In this document: positions 1-8,408 of the stretch, piece after piece
How the letters are laid out: every line of letters begins with the position of its first letter
How positions within the stretch are numbered: the first letter of the stretch is position 1
NCBI GenBank assembly: GCA_005777185.1
Contig: SXNL01000242.1
Coordinates: 1 to 64,000 of the forward strand
Origin: Myxococcales bacterium
Lineage (GTDB): Bacteria > Myxococcota_A > Polyangia > Polyangiales > Polyangiaceae
Reading direction: 5' to 3'
Length of the DNA stretch: 64,000 bases
Made by a program: the position numbers and the translations under genes
The notes under the pieces: model-generated
What the model was told of the DNA's origin: nothing
What the model saw: only the letters and a program-made list of their open reading frames with translations
The model's database searches: none

Positions 1-100
1 CGGCGCCCGTGAAGCCGTTGATGGTGTTCCGGAAGTCGTTCCGGGCGACCAGACGGCGACTGCCCAGATCGATCGTGGGCCTCCCGAGCGTGAGCCCGAC
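1..100 (-). pseudogene. Fragment resembling an alginate-export-type outer-membrane barrel protein
   Basis: In the frame whose codons start at base 100 of the minus strand, the first 100 bases read V-G-L-T-L-G-R-P-T-I-D-L-G-S-R-R-L and then V-A-R-N-D-F-R-N-T-I-N-G-F-T-G-A. The alternating strand pattern (LGR, DLGSRRLVARN, FRNTINGFTG) resembles the alginate-export/porin-like barrel family, judged from memory of the family. It is fused directly to the acetyl-CoA synthetase sequence, with a short gtcggg repeat at the join. It is only 33 residues with no start, so the family call is tentative. Confidence 0.4.
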
Positions 101-1059
101 CCGACGTCGGCGGTGCACCAGTAGAGGTCCGAGTCCCTGAGGTCGAAGACGAACCTCGACGTGACGTGCGCGCCCGCGAGGTACCCCGCGGTCGTGTGCA
201 GGACCCCCTTCGGCTTTCCCGTCGAGCCCGACGTGTACAGGATGAAGAGCGGATGCTCCGCGTCGAACGCGTACGGGTTTCGCGCGAGATCGCGCGCGCG
301 CTCCGAGGGGGCCTTCTCGACCAGCGTGTGCCAGTGGTGATCTCGCCCCTCCCTCATGGAGACGGGCGCCCTGTCGGGGCCCACGCGGCGGAGCACGACG
401 ACATGCTCGATCGTCGGCGTCTCACCGAGCGCCTTGTCGGCCATGTCCTTCAGGGGGACGACGTGGCCCCGCCGCCACGCGCCGTCCTGCGTGATGAGCA
501 CCTTGGCCTGGCTGTCGTTGATGCGATCGCGCAGCGCCTCGGCGCTGAAGCCGCCGAAGACGACCGAGTGCGTCGCACCGAGGCGGGCGCACGCGAGCAT
601 CGCGACGGCGGCCTCGGGCACCATTCCCATGTAGATCGTGACGCGATCGCCCGCGACGACCCCGAGATCCGCCAGCGCGGCCGCGAGGCGCACGACGTCG
701 CGGTGGAGCTCGAAGTACGTGATCGTCCGCGTGTCTCCCGGCTCGCCCTCGAACACGATGGCGGCCTTCGTGCGGCGCGACGTCGCCAGGTGGCGATCGA
801 GGCAGCTCTCGCTGACGTTGAGCTTGGCGCCCGCGAAGAACGTCGCCCGCGGGAGCTCCCACGACTGGAACGTCGTCCACGGCTCCCGGAACACCAGGTC
901 CCGCGTGTGCTCGCGCCAGAACGCCTCGGGCTCGTCGAGCGAGCGCCGCAAGAGATCCATGTATTCTGCATGTGATTGCACGAGGGCGTGCGCGGTGAAC
1001 GACTGCGAGGGAACGAACCTTCGATCTTCCTTGAGGCGTGACTCGATGCTGTCTGACAT
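1..1059 (-). pseudogene. acs: Acetyl-CoA synthetase (AMP-forming), N-terminal part, disrupted near base 100
   Basis: Read from the ATG at 1059, residues 1-320 match the N-terminal half of AMP-forming acetyl-CoA/propionyl-CoA synthetases, which activate acetate to acetyl-CoA through acetyl-AMP. The ATP/AMP-binding signature YTSGSTGKPKG lies at residues 275-285 and DLYWCTADVG at 311-320. The family then continues with W-V-T-G-H-S/T, but here the frame becomes unrelated low-complexity sequence after base 100, while another frame of the same strand encodes a different protein family. The gene is therefore broken by a real rearrangement or an assembly misjoin. It lies 64 bp downstream of the CPBP gene, at the end of a run that begins with PEP carboxykinase, so a role in acetate assimilation and gluconeogenesis is plausible. 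The family assignment is firm; the exact acyl substrate is not. Confidence 0.85.
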
Positions 1060-1123
1060 GCGCCGAAGGTACCACGCATCTCGGAGCGCGGACGGCCCGG
1101 TCCGGGGCCGCGGGCGCCAGGGA

Positions 1124-1930
1124 TCAGCGTCGATCCGCCGCGCGGAGACGGGCCGCGGCGGCCGCGATCGCGAGGGCTGCCGCGCCGAGCGCGACCGCGA
1201 GGACGATGCCCCGGGGGCCGGCCTTCTCGGGGTCGGCGCCGAGGCGGGTGAGGCACAGGCTCGCCGCGTTGTTGGCGCAGTGCGCGACCACGGACGCGCG
1301 CGTCGAGCGGGCGGCGTGCGCGAGCCATCCGAGCAGGAAGCCCGCGAGGATCGCGAAGGCGCCCTGCTTCAGGTCCAGGTGGAAAACGCCGAACAGGACG
1401 GACGAAACGGCGATCGCCGGCGCCGGCCCCCACCGCGCGGCGAGGCGCGACTGGACGAACCCGCGGAAGTAGAGTTCCTCTCCCACGGCGGGTCCGAGGG
1501 CGAGGCAGACCAGCGCGAGCAGGAAGGCGGGGAGGCTCGCGCGCGAGAGCGCCTCCGTGATCTTCGTGAGGACGCCGGTGTCCTTGTACCCCGAGATCTC
1601 GAGCGCGAGGCTGAACGCGACGCTGGTCGCGACGAGCCCCACGGTCGCGAGGACGAGCGTGGCGGTCGTGGCGCGTGACGGACCGAGGGCGAGGCGGTCG
1701 GTGATCGGCGTCCGCGACAGGCGCGCACCCACGAGCGAGACGGCGGTCAGCGCGACGACCGAGAGCGATGCCGCGTACGACAGGCCGGGCAGCGTGAGGA
1801 TGAAGGCCTCGAACCGGTGCGATCCGACGAGCAGCACGACGGGGATCGCGCCGGCCACGTTGAGCGTGACGAGCAGCGCGAGCGCGAGCACGAACGATAC
1901 GAGGACCGGCCAGACCGCGGGCGGCCTCAC
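1124..1930 (-). CDS. CPBP (CAAX/ABI-type) intramembrane metalloprotease
   Basis: This 268-residue polytopic membrane protein has the CPBP glutamic-protease signature: G-E-E-L-Y-F-R-G at residues 150-157 (Glu151, Glu152, Arg156), a second motif with His184 in FGVFHLD, and H-C-A-N-N near 217-221. Family members cleave substrates inside the membrane or process peptides; the substrate here is unknown. The start is set by context: GTG at 1930 overlaps the TGA of the upstream FKBP gene as GTGA, indicating translational coupling. Upstream in-frame sequence lies inside the FKBP gene and encodes no membrane segment. Hydrophobic helices occur around residues 7-36, 44-68, 90-111, 133-149, 172-183 and 190-206. 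It sits in the minus-strand run from pckG to acs. Confidence 0.85.
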   Translation of the reverse strand: MRPPAVWPVLVSFVLALALLVTLNVAGAIPVVLLVGSHRFEAFILTLPGLSYAASLSVVALTAVSLVGARLSRTPITDRLALGPSRATTATLVLATVGLVATSVAFSLALEISGYKDTGVLTKITEALSRASLPAFLLALVCLALGPAVGEELYFRGFVQSRLAARWGPAPAIAVSSVLFGVFHLDLKQGAFAILAGFLLGWLAHAARSTRASVVAHCANNAASLCLTRLGADPEKAGPRGIVLAVALGAAALAIAAAAARLRAADRR

Positions 1931-2854
1931 TTGATCGCGACGAGCTCGATGTCGAACACCAGGGGCCCCGCGGGGGCGCCGGGGCGCTTGGGCTTGTCGC
2001 CGTAGGCGAGGTCCGCGGGGATCCAGAAGCGGGTGCGCTCGTCGAGCACCATGAGCTGCACGCCCTCGGTCCACCCCTTGATGACGCGGCCGAGCGTGAA
2101 CGTGCCAGGATCGCCGGTCTCCGACGTGTCGAAGAGCCGCCCGTCGGGCGTCCAGCCGGAGTAGTGCACGGTGACGATGTCGGTGGGGCCGGGGTGACGC
2201 GTGCCTTTGCCTGGCTTGAGGACGCGGTAGGTGAGGCCGGACGCGGTCCTCGTGGCGGAGGCCGGCGGCGACTTCACGTCCTCCGGCGCGCGCGGCGCCC
2301 GCGCCAGCGACAGGAGCTCGACGTCGAAGACGAGGTCACCCGTAGGCATCCCCATGCCCTGTGGCCTGTCGCCGTAAGCGAGCGAGGAAGGGATCCAGAG
2401 GCGCCGCTTCTCGCCGGGCACCATGAGCCTCAGGCCCTCCGTGAAGCCCTTGACGACCTGATCGAGGCGGAACTCGGACGGCTCGCCGCGTGTGCGCGAG
2501 CTGTCGAACATCCTCCCGGCCTTCGTCCAGGCGGTGTAATGCACCTTCACGCGGTCGAGCTCCGCCGGGCTGTCCTTGCCCGAGCCTTCCTTCAGGACCT
2601 TCGTCGCGAGGCCAGACGGCGTGCGCTTCGCGTCGGCCGGTGGTGCGGCGACGTCCGGGGGCGCGGGGAGATCCGCCTCCGTGAGCCTCGGGGTTGGGGG
2701 GGGGCGGCGAGCCCGCGCGCGAGAGATCGGCGCTGGGTGCGGAGAGGACGGGGGGAGGTGGCGTGGGCCTCGATTCGTCCCTCGGCCTGTCGCAGGCGGC
2801 GGCGGCGAGGGCGAGGACGATGGGGAGGAGGGAAAGCCGCGCCACGTTCAACAC
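1927..2854 (-). pseudogene. Double-FKBP-domain lipoprotein peptidyl-prolyl isomerase, frameshifted at a G9 tract
   Basis: A GTG at 2854 opens a lipoprotein signal peptide (MLNVARLSLLPIVLALAAAAC), then a Pro-rich linker. At the run of nine G (nine C on the coding strand, 2696-2704) the frame must change to continue into P-T-P-R-L-T-E-A-D and then two complete FKBP domains. The first includes VHYTAWTKAGRMFDSS and GFTEGLRLMVPGEKR. The second includes VHYSGWTPDGRLFDTS and GWTEGVQLMV. Removing one C restores a single protein of about 308 residues. FKBPs catalyse cis-trans isomerisation of Xaa-Pro bonds; this one would act in the periplasm as a lipid-anchored folding helper. The 5' end overlaps the ferritin-like gene by 7 bp and the 3' end overlaps the CPBP gene by 4 bp. 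The break could be a sequencing error, phase variation or a true mutation. Confidence 0.75.
2696..2704. repeat. Homopolymer of nine G at a frameshift site
   Basis: Nine consecutive G on the plus strand (nine C on the coding strand) lie exactly between the lipoprotein signal/linker and the FKBP domains. With eight residues in the tract the two halves join in frame. Tracts of this kind are prone both to slipped-strand mutation and to base-calling error. Confidence 0.9.
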
Positions 2855-3519
2855 CCCGGCGCGCGCGTCACGCCGGAGCGGAGCCGCGCGGCCTCCAGGA
2901 GCTCCTCCGCGAGCTCGAGCGTGCGCGCTGCCGCGTGCCGGCCGGCCGCTTGCGCCGCGTCGGTCGTCGCGAGCTCCAGGAGGAGGGCGCGCCCGAGCTC
3001 GTGGTGGTGCTGCTCGTCAGGCTGGATGACGTCCTCGTAGAGCCGCGCGGTGTCCTCGTCCTTCCTGGCGCGGCAGTAGCGGATGAACTCGGCGTTCCGC
3101 ACGAGCGCGAGCTCCTCGCGCGTGAACTGCGCAGCCGCCACGCGCGCCACCGTGCCCTGCAGCCCCGAGAGATACTCGAGCAGCGGGCTCCTCCCGTGCG
3201 CATACGGGTCATGGTCCGCCGTGTCGAAGCCAAGCTCGAGGAGGCGCTTCTCGATCAGGCGGTAGTGCTTCGCCTCGTCGCCCGCCTGGCGCGCGAAGGC
3301 GACCTTCACCTTGATCTCGGGCGTCGTCGAGATCCAGCCGGCCGCGCACTCCACGGCCTCGAGCTCGCTCTTGAGCGCGAGGATGAGGAGACTCCTCACC
3401 GAGATCTCGCCCTTCTCGTCGCCGCTCGCGGACAGGTCCGCGATGCGCGCGAGCGCGCGGGCGTTCGCCTCCTCCAGCTCGTGCACGAACTCCCTCGACG
3501 ACAACGACATGGCGCTCAT
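2848..3519 (-). CDS. Ferritin-like four-helix di-iron protein
   Basis: This 223-residue, mostly helical protein carries the ligand pattern of the ferritin-like superfamily. There is a Glu-bearing helix (LKSELEAVECAAGW, about 50-63), a helix with D-E-A-K-H-Y (E-x-x-H), a third helix with NAEFIRY, and a fourth with D-E-Q-H-H-H (E-x-x-H). These could hold a di-iron centre for oxidation, hydroxylation or iron storage. No subfamily was recognised. It starts at ATG 3519, one base after the stop of the upstream lipoprotein gene, and overlaps the next gene by 7 bp, so it is part of the same transcription unit. The C-terminal 50 residues are Ala/Leu/Glu-rich. No signal peptide is visible, so it is probably cytoplasmic. 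Confidence 0.65.
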   Translation of the reverse strand: MSAMSLSSREFVHELEEANARALARIADLSASGDEKGEISVRSLLILALKSELEAVECAAGWISTTPEIKVKVAFARQAGDEAKHYRLIEKRLLELGFDTADHDPYAHGRSPLLEYLSGLQGTVARVAAAQFTREELALVRNAEFIRYCRARKDEDTARLYEDVIQPDEQHHHELGRALLLELATTDAAQAAGRHAAARTLELAEELLEAARLRSGVTRAPGC

Positions 3520-3520
3520 G

Positions 3521-4324
3521 CTACTGCCCGTCGATGTAGAGCGACAGCTTCCCCTTGCGGGGCTCGTAGGAGCACGCGAACGCCCGCCGCGATCGGCCCC
3601 ACGGGGTGTCCGCCTCGGCCCAGCCCTGCCAGGCCTGGGTGCAGTTCGCGAACGTGCGGATCTCGTGGGGGGGAGCCGCCGATGGTGAGAAGGTGAGCCC
3701 CTCGGTGAACGAGAGCTTCGCCTTCACCGCGGCCTGGCACATGGTCTCGAGCTCGCCGTGCCGCCTGGGCGTGACGCCGGCAACCCGGCCATCGTGGCAG
3801 AGCCAGCCGCCGATGTCGTGCTGGTCGTGGGACGTGATCCAGTCGATGCTCTGGACCTCGAACGAGGAGTCGCGGGGCCGCTGGAGCACGAAGTTGCCGG
3901 CGAGCGGACCCGCGGTGATCTCGTACCACTTGGGCGGCGGCGTACCCCGCCCCTCCACACGAAGCGCGAGCTTCGTACGAGGTCCGAGGACCTCCTTGTC
4001 GGCCTTCCCCCCGCTCACGACGATCACGAACGCGGAGGGCGTGCGGTCCATCACGTCGAGCAGCACCATGCCCTTGAGCGGGGGGATCTCGTAGCTGTAC
4101 GCCGTGACCGCCCCGAGAGCGAGGCTCTTGGCCGACTGGACGTCGCGCGGGGGACGCGCGCGGGGATCCTTCAACAGCTCCGCGAGGGTGGCCGCCAGCT
4201 CGACCTCCCGGGGAGCCGCGGATGGCAACTCGTCGACGCGGGCGGGCGCCTCGCGCGAGCAAGCGGCGAGGAGCGCGAGGGAGCCGGCCCCGACCCCTGC
4301 TGCCCTCGTCGCCCTCGGACGCAC
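3521..4324 (-). CDS. Uncharacterised lipoprotein
   Basis: The 267-residue product begins at GTG 4324 with a short Arg-rich n-region, a hydrophobic stretch (VGAGSLALLAAC) and a lipobox with Cys22, so it should be a lipid-anchored envelope protein. The mature part has four well-spaced Cys residues (in DIGGWLCHDG, LETMCQA, FANCTQA and FACSYEP), suggesting two disulfides, and ends close to LYIDGQ. No known domain was recognised. It is seven bases downstream of the pckG stop and one base upstream of the ferritin-like gene, so it is probably co-transcribed with both. Confidence 0.7.
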   Translation of the reverse strand: MRPRATRAAGVGAGSLALLAACSREAPARVDELPSAAPREVELAATLAELLKDPRARPPRDVQSAKSLALGAVTAYSYEIPPLKGMVLLDVMDRTPSAFVIVVSGGKADKEVLGPRTKLALRVEGRGTPPPKWYEITAGPLAGNFVLQRPRDSSFEVQSIDWITSHDQHDIGGWLCHDGRVAGVTPRRHGELETMCQAAVKAKLSFTEGLTFSPSAAPPHEIRTFANCTQAWQGWAEADTPWGRSRRAFACSYEPRKGKLSLYIDGQ

Positions 4325-4331
4325 GGAAGCG

Positions 4332-6122
4332 TCAGTGGTGCTCGGCGGCGCGGATCGCGTCGACGCGCGCGAGGAGAAGCTCGCGCTGGAGCTCGAGGAC
4401 GCGCGGCACGGAGGTCCCGAGCGAGGCGAAGAACTCGCCCTGCGACTCGAGCTCCGCCTTCCACTCGGCGAGGTCCACGTGGGTGGCGTCGTCGACGCGG
4501 TCGTGGTGGATGTCCAGGCCCGAGAGGTCGAGGTCTCCGGCCTTCGGAACCCAGCCGAAGGGTGTCTCCTGACCGCCCACCCGGAGCCGCGCCCGGTCGA
4601 CGATCCACTTCAGGACGCGCATGTTCTCGCCGAAGCCCGGCCAGAGGAACTTGCCGGCCTTGTCCTTCCGGAACCAGTTCACCATGAAGATCTTCGGCGG
4701 GTTGAGGAGTCGCGACTGCATCCCCAGCCAGTGCGCGAAGTACTCGCCCATGTTGTACCCGCAGAACGGCAGCATCGCGAACGGATCGCGCCGCACGACG
4801 CCCACCTTCCCGGTCGCCGCGGCGGTGGTCTCGGAGCCGAGCGTGGCCCCGTAGAAGACGCCGTTCAGCCAGTTGAACGCCTGCATCACCAGCGGGATCG
4901 TCGATGCGCGCCGTCCGCCGAACACGATCGCGCTGATCGGGACGCCGCTCGGATCGTCCGAGAAGCGCGAGATGCAAGGGTTGTTGGTGGCGGGGGCGGT
5001 GAAGCGCGAGTTCGGATGCGCCGCCTTCTCGGTGGACCGCGGCGTCCAGGGGCGGCCCTGCCAGTCGATGAGCTCGTGCGGCGTGGGACCGTCCTTGCCC
5101 TCCCACCAGACGTCGCCGTCGGGCGTCCTCGCCACGTTGGTGAACAGCGTGTCGCGCGAGATCGTCTTCATCGCGTTCGGGTTGGAGTCGTTGCTCGTCC
5201 CCGGTGCGACGCCGAAGTAGCCGGCCTCGGGGTTGATCGCGTAGAGGCGCCCGTCCTCGCCGACGCGCATCCATGCGATGTCGTCGCCGACCGTCCAGAT
5301 CTTCCAACCCTTGAAGCGCTTGGGCGGGATCATCATCGCGAAGTTCGTCTTGCCGCAGGCGCTCGGGAACGCCGCGGCCACGTAGGTCATCTCGCCCTCC
5401 GGGCTCTCGACGCCCAGGATGAGCATGTGCTCGGCCAGCCAGCCCTCCTTCTTTCCGAGGTAGCTGCCGATGCGGAGCGCCAGGCACTTCTTCCCGAGCA
5501 GCACGTTGCCGCCGTACCCGGAGCCGACGCTCCAGATGGTGTTGTCCTGCGGGAAGTGGCAGATGAAGCGCCGCTCCGGGTTGCAGTCCAGTACCGAGTG
5601 GAGGCCACGGTTGAAGTCGTTCGACGCGCCGAGCATCGCGAGAGCGCGCGCGCCCATGCGCGTCATGATGCGCATGTTCAGGACGACGTAGACGCTGTCG
5701 GTGAGCTCGACGCCGACCTTGCTCATGGGGGAGCCGATGGGCCCCATGACGTAGGGGATGACGTACATCGTCTTCCCCTTCATCGATCCGTCGAAGAGCT
5801 TTCCGAGCTTGTCGTACGCGTCCTTCGGCGGCATCCAGTTGTTCGTCGGGCCGGCCTCCTCCTTCGTTGGCGTGCAGATGAACGTGAGGTTCTCGACACG
5901 CGCCACGTCGTTCGGGTTCGAGCGATGGAGGTGGCAGCCGGGGAGCTTCTCCTGGTTCAGGGGCTCGAGGATCCCTTCGGAGGTCGCGACGGCGGTCAGC
6001 CTCGCGGCCTCCTCGGCGGAGCCGTCGCACCAGACGATCCGGTCGGGCTTCGTCAGGCGCGCCATCTCGGCGACCCAGCTCTCGAGGTGGACGTTCTTCG
6101 TGGGGGATTCGGCGGTGATCAT
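4332..6122 (-). CDS. pckG: Phosphoenolpyruvate carboxykinase (GTP)
   Basis: The 596-residue protein is a full-length GTP-type PEP carboxykinase, converting oxaloacetate and GTP to PEP, CO2 and GDP in the first committed step of gluconeogenesis. Diagnostic segments are the kinase P-loop F-P-S-A-C-G-K-T-N at 252-260, the substrate-region [17 protein letters not shown], the metal-site region [10 protein letters not shown], and the nucleotide-binding region [20 protein letters not shown]. The start ATG 6122 ([17 protein letters not shown]) matches the usual N-terminus; an upstream in-frame extension looks non-coding. It heads a minus-strand run that ends with acetyl-CoA synthetase, so carbon from acetate could be routed to sugars by genes of one unit. 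No promoter motif was convincing in the 170 bp before it. Confidence 0.97.
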   Translation of the reverse strand: MITAESPTKNVHLESWVAEMARLTKPDRIVWCDGSAEEAARLTAVATSEGILEPLNQEKLPGCHLHRSNPNDVARVENLTFICTPTKEEAGPTNNWMPPKDAYDKLGKLFDGSMKGKTMYVIPYVMGPIGSPMSKVGVELTDSVYVVLNMRIMTRMGARALAMLGASNDFNRGLHSVLDCNPERRFICHFPQDNTIWSVGSGYGGNVLLGKKCLALRIGSYLGKKEGWLAEHMLILGVESPEGEMTYVAAAFPSACGKTNFAMMIPPKRFKGWKIWTVGDDIAWMRVGEDGRLYAINPEAGYFGVAPGTSNDSNPNAMKTISRDTLFTNVARTPDGDVWWEGKDGPTPHELIDWQGRPWTPRSTEKAAHPNSRFTAPATNNPCISRFSDDPSGVPISAIVFGGRRASTIPLVMQAFNWLNGVFYGATLGSETTAAATGKVGVVRRDPFAMLPFCGYNMGEYFAHWLGMQSRLLNPPKIFMVNWFRKDKAGKFLWPGFGENMRVLKWIVDRARLRVGGQETPFGWVPKAGDLDLSGLDIHHDRVDDATHVDLAEWKAELESQGEFFASLGTSVPRVLELQRELLLARVDAIRAAEHH

Positions 6123-6292
6123 CGGGCGGGCATTTACCCGACTTTGACCCGGCGCGCACGTTCCGAGGCTCGCCGGCGTCGACAAGACCGCGGAATGCAT
6201 CGCCATTTTCCGCGCTGCGCACCGCTGTGCGAGCCCGCCGGAATGCGGCGGGCCCTCACCCCGTCCAAGCGTACGGACGTTTCCGGGGTAAC

Positions 6293-7000
6293 ATGAAGAA
6301 GTCGCCGATGCGTGGTCCCTTGCTCGCCGTAGCCGCCGTCGCCCTCCTCGGGTGCTCCTCCGCAACGACGCAGCCCAAGGGCGCCGTGATGGCCGCCCCC
6401 CCGCCGAAGGACGACGGGAGCGCGTCGAAGGGTGGCCAGGGAGGCGAGACCCACGCGGCGGCCCTCGAGCAGCTCAAGACCGCCCCCTTTCTGGCGCGCG
6501 TCGACCGTCAGGACGCCGTGAAGATCTCTCTGCCGGACGGCGAGCGATGGGTGCGCGTGAAGTTCTGGGCGATGCAGAGCCTCGTCGGCTATCGCTACGG
6601 CAAGGACCACCACGCGATCGTCGCGGGGTTCGTCACCCGCGTCCCCGACAACACGGTGACCGGGGCGTGCGGGCGGAGCATCGAGGACCTGGCGAGGCCG
6701 TGGCTGGACGCATTCGACGTCGCCATCAAGCACGACCCGCCACAGGCGGTGATGTGGAACCGGCAGGTCGTGGAGGTGGACCTGCTGACCGCCAAGACCG
6801 CGACGCTCGTGGCTCGCGATGATTTCGCGGTCGCGTTCGCGTCCTACCCTGCGTGGAAGAACGCGTGCCTGACGGTCGGCATCGCCATCCCGGGACGCGG
6901 CGAGATCGAGCGCGCGCGCGAGGTCCGCGACCGCTTCGCGAAGGAGGTGTTCCCGAAGCTCGAGATCCTCACCCCGACGGAGCCGCCCGAGCGCTACTGA
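6293..7000 (+). CDS. Uncharacterised lipoprotein
   Basis: The 235-residue product from ATG 6293 ([21 protein letters not shown]) has a classical lipoprotein signal with Cys21, then a Pro/Gly/Lys-rich linker to about residue 55. A globular domain follows ([22 protein letters not shown], then [19 protein letters not shown], then [20 protein letters not shown]). Two conserved-looking Cys in the mature part could pair. I do not recognise the domain. In-frame sequence upstream of 6293 is Arg-rich and lacks signal character, so this start is preferred. It is transcribed divergently from pckG and ends 135 bp before the convergent zinc-ribbon gene. Confidence 0.7.
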   Translation: MKKSPMRGPLLAVAAVALLGCSSATTQPKGAVMAAPPPKDDGSASKGGQGGETHAAALEQLKTAPFLARVDRQDAVKISLPDGERWVRVKFWAMQSLVGYRYGKDHHAIVAGFVTRVPDNTVTGACGRSIEDLARPWLDAFDVAIKHDPPQAVMWNRQVVEVDLLTAKTATLVARDDFAVAFASYPAWKNACLTVGIAIPGRGEIERAREVRDRFAKEVFPKLEILTPTEPPERY

Positions 7001-7135
7001 GCCCGGTCGCGAGCGGGTGCCGCCCCGGGGGAGCTTGGCCCACGGATCCGATTTCGTGAATCGGGAACGGGACAGGCGCGCGCGGAGAGGGCGCCCGCCA
7101 GGCGGGACGGCGCGCCGAACGCGGGCCGGGCTGCG
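7001..7135. other. Intergenic region between convergent genes with small hairpins
   Basis: This GC-rich spacer lies between two converging stop codons. It holds a 6-bp stem with a 5-nt loop (ccgatt/aatcgg, 7048-7064) and a Gly/Cys-codon-like GC-rich inverted stretch near 7085-7100. Either could act in transcription termination, but there is no T tract. No open frame with coding character was seen. Confidence 0.4.
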
Positions 7136-8251
7136 CTAGCCCTGGCACTTCATCGCGCACTGCAGGTTGCCGCGGCAGCCGCAGGGATCGGACCCGCTCT
7201 TCTTCACCTTCGGCGCGGGCGGCAGCGACACCTTGTTGTCCGGCGCGCTCTTGGCCTTCGACGTCGCCGAGCCCTGGACGCCCGAGCTCTGCACGATCGT
7301 CGCGTTCTTGCCGGCCGTCGCGCGCGCCTTCGTCTTCGACCCGCCCGACGAGCCTCCCGACGATGCGACGCTCGAGCCCTGCGGAGTCTTCGCCTTCGTG
7401 GGCTCTTCGGCCTTGGGCTTCGCGGCGTCCTCGCTGCCCTTCGACGCCGCGGCAGACGCGCTCTCCTGCACGGCGGGCGTGGTCGGCGTCAGCCTGGGCT
7501 CCGCGTTCGATCTCGGCGCCGTGAGCGAGGCGGTCGCCTTCGCGTCCTCCACGCTGCCCGTCTTCATTGCGAAGCCGATCCCCACGCCGACGAAGGCCAC
7601 GAACGCGAGGGCCGCGGCCGCGGCTCCCGCGAACAACGCGCGCTGCCGGTGCGGCGCGAAGGGCGGGATCGACATGCTGAACCCTGTCTCGCGCACCGGA
7701 TCGGGCTCGAACAATGGGGCCCCGGGCGGCTTGACCGTGCCGCCGTTCCGGCACATCGCGAGCAGATCGATCTCCCCGGCGTCGTCTGCCGTCATCGCGG
7801 CCGGCGCTACGGACGGAGCCTTGGGGGGCTCGCTGCTCCGCGCTATCGCCTGCTTGAGGTCGGCCACGTTGAAGAGGACGGAGTTCTCGTGCCGCTCACC
7901 GCAGAGGCCACGGGGAATCATCGACGCGGACGGAGGCACCTCCGACGGACGTGGCGGGCTCTCCGAGGGGCGTGGCGTGGCGAACATGTCGCGCTGGTCT
8001 CGCTCGTCGGGCTTCCTTCGAGCCGCGCGGGACTCCTCGGCGGGCGGCACGTACGCTGGGGGCGGAACGGACCGCGTCGAGGTCGGCCCGGGGGCCACGG
8101 AGCTGCGCGCGGACGAATGGGCGGCCTCCGCGGGGCCCGCCACCACCCACGAAGCGCCGCATGAGGGGCATCGCATCAGGGCGGTCCGGCCACGGACCTT
8201 GTCGTCCGAGACTTCGTAGGTCGATGCGCAGGTGGGACATGAGACGAACAT
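7136..8251 (-). CDS. MJ0042-type zinc-ribbon membrane protein
   Basis: The 371-residue protein starts at ATG 8251 with a zinc ribbon of the MJ0042 type common in myxobacteria: C5-x2-C8 and C28-x2-C31 around STYEVSDDKVRGRTALMRCP. A long Pro/Ser-rich region follows. It contains the short motif HENSVLFNVADLKQA (about 121-135) that recurs in myxobacterial proteins of this class, and IDLLAMCRNGG near 161. A single transmembrane helix lies at about 205-229, then a Lys/Ser/Ala-rich tail ending in a compact Cys cluster (CGCRGNLQCAMKCQG). The ribbon should be cytoplasmic and the Cys-rich end outside. Function is unknown; a role in envelope signalling is only a guess. Confidence 0.75.
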   Translation of the reverse strand: MFVSCPTCASTYEVSDDKVRGRTALMRCPSCGASWVVAGPAEAAHSSARSSVAPGPTSTRSVPPPAYVPPAEESRAARRKPDERDQRDMFATPRPSESPPRPSEVPPSASMIPRGLCGERHENSVLFNVADLKQAIARSSEPPKAPSVAPAAMTADDAGEIDLLAMCRNGGTVKPPGAPLFEPDPVRETGFSMSIPPFAPHRQRALFAGAAAAALAFVAFVGVGIGFAMKTGSVEDAKATASLTAPRSNAEPRLTPTTPAVQESASAAASKGSEDAAKPKAEEPTKAKTPQGSSVASSGGSSGGSKTKARATAGKNATIVQSSGVQGSATSKAKSAPDNKVSLPPAPKVKKSGSDPCGCRGNLQCAMKCQG

Positions 8252-8408
8252 GGCCCCGCCTCCTGCAAGAGTCGTGTCAACGTCGGTCAAGGGGAGGGAG
8301 CGCAGAACCTGCTGCAAAAAGGCCGCTGTCCAGGGGGAGGGTGCGGCCGCCAACACTCACATGGATCGATCACGAACCAGGCCACGCCGAGGCATGGACC
8401 CAGGCGGA

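Noticed and set aside
4104-6296. Long plus-strand open frame opposite pckG
   Set aside because: It is Arg/Glu/His/Val-rich shadow sequence caused by high GC; the minus strand encodes a textbook PEP carboxykinase through the whole stretch.
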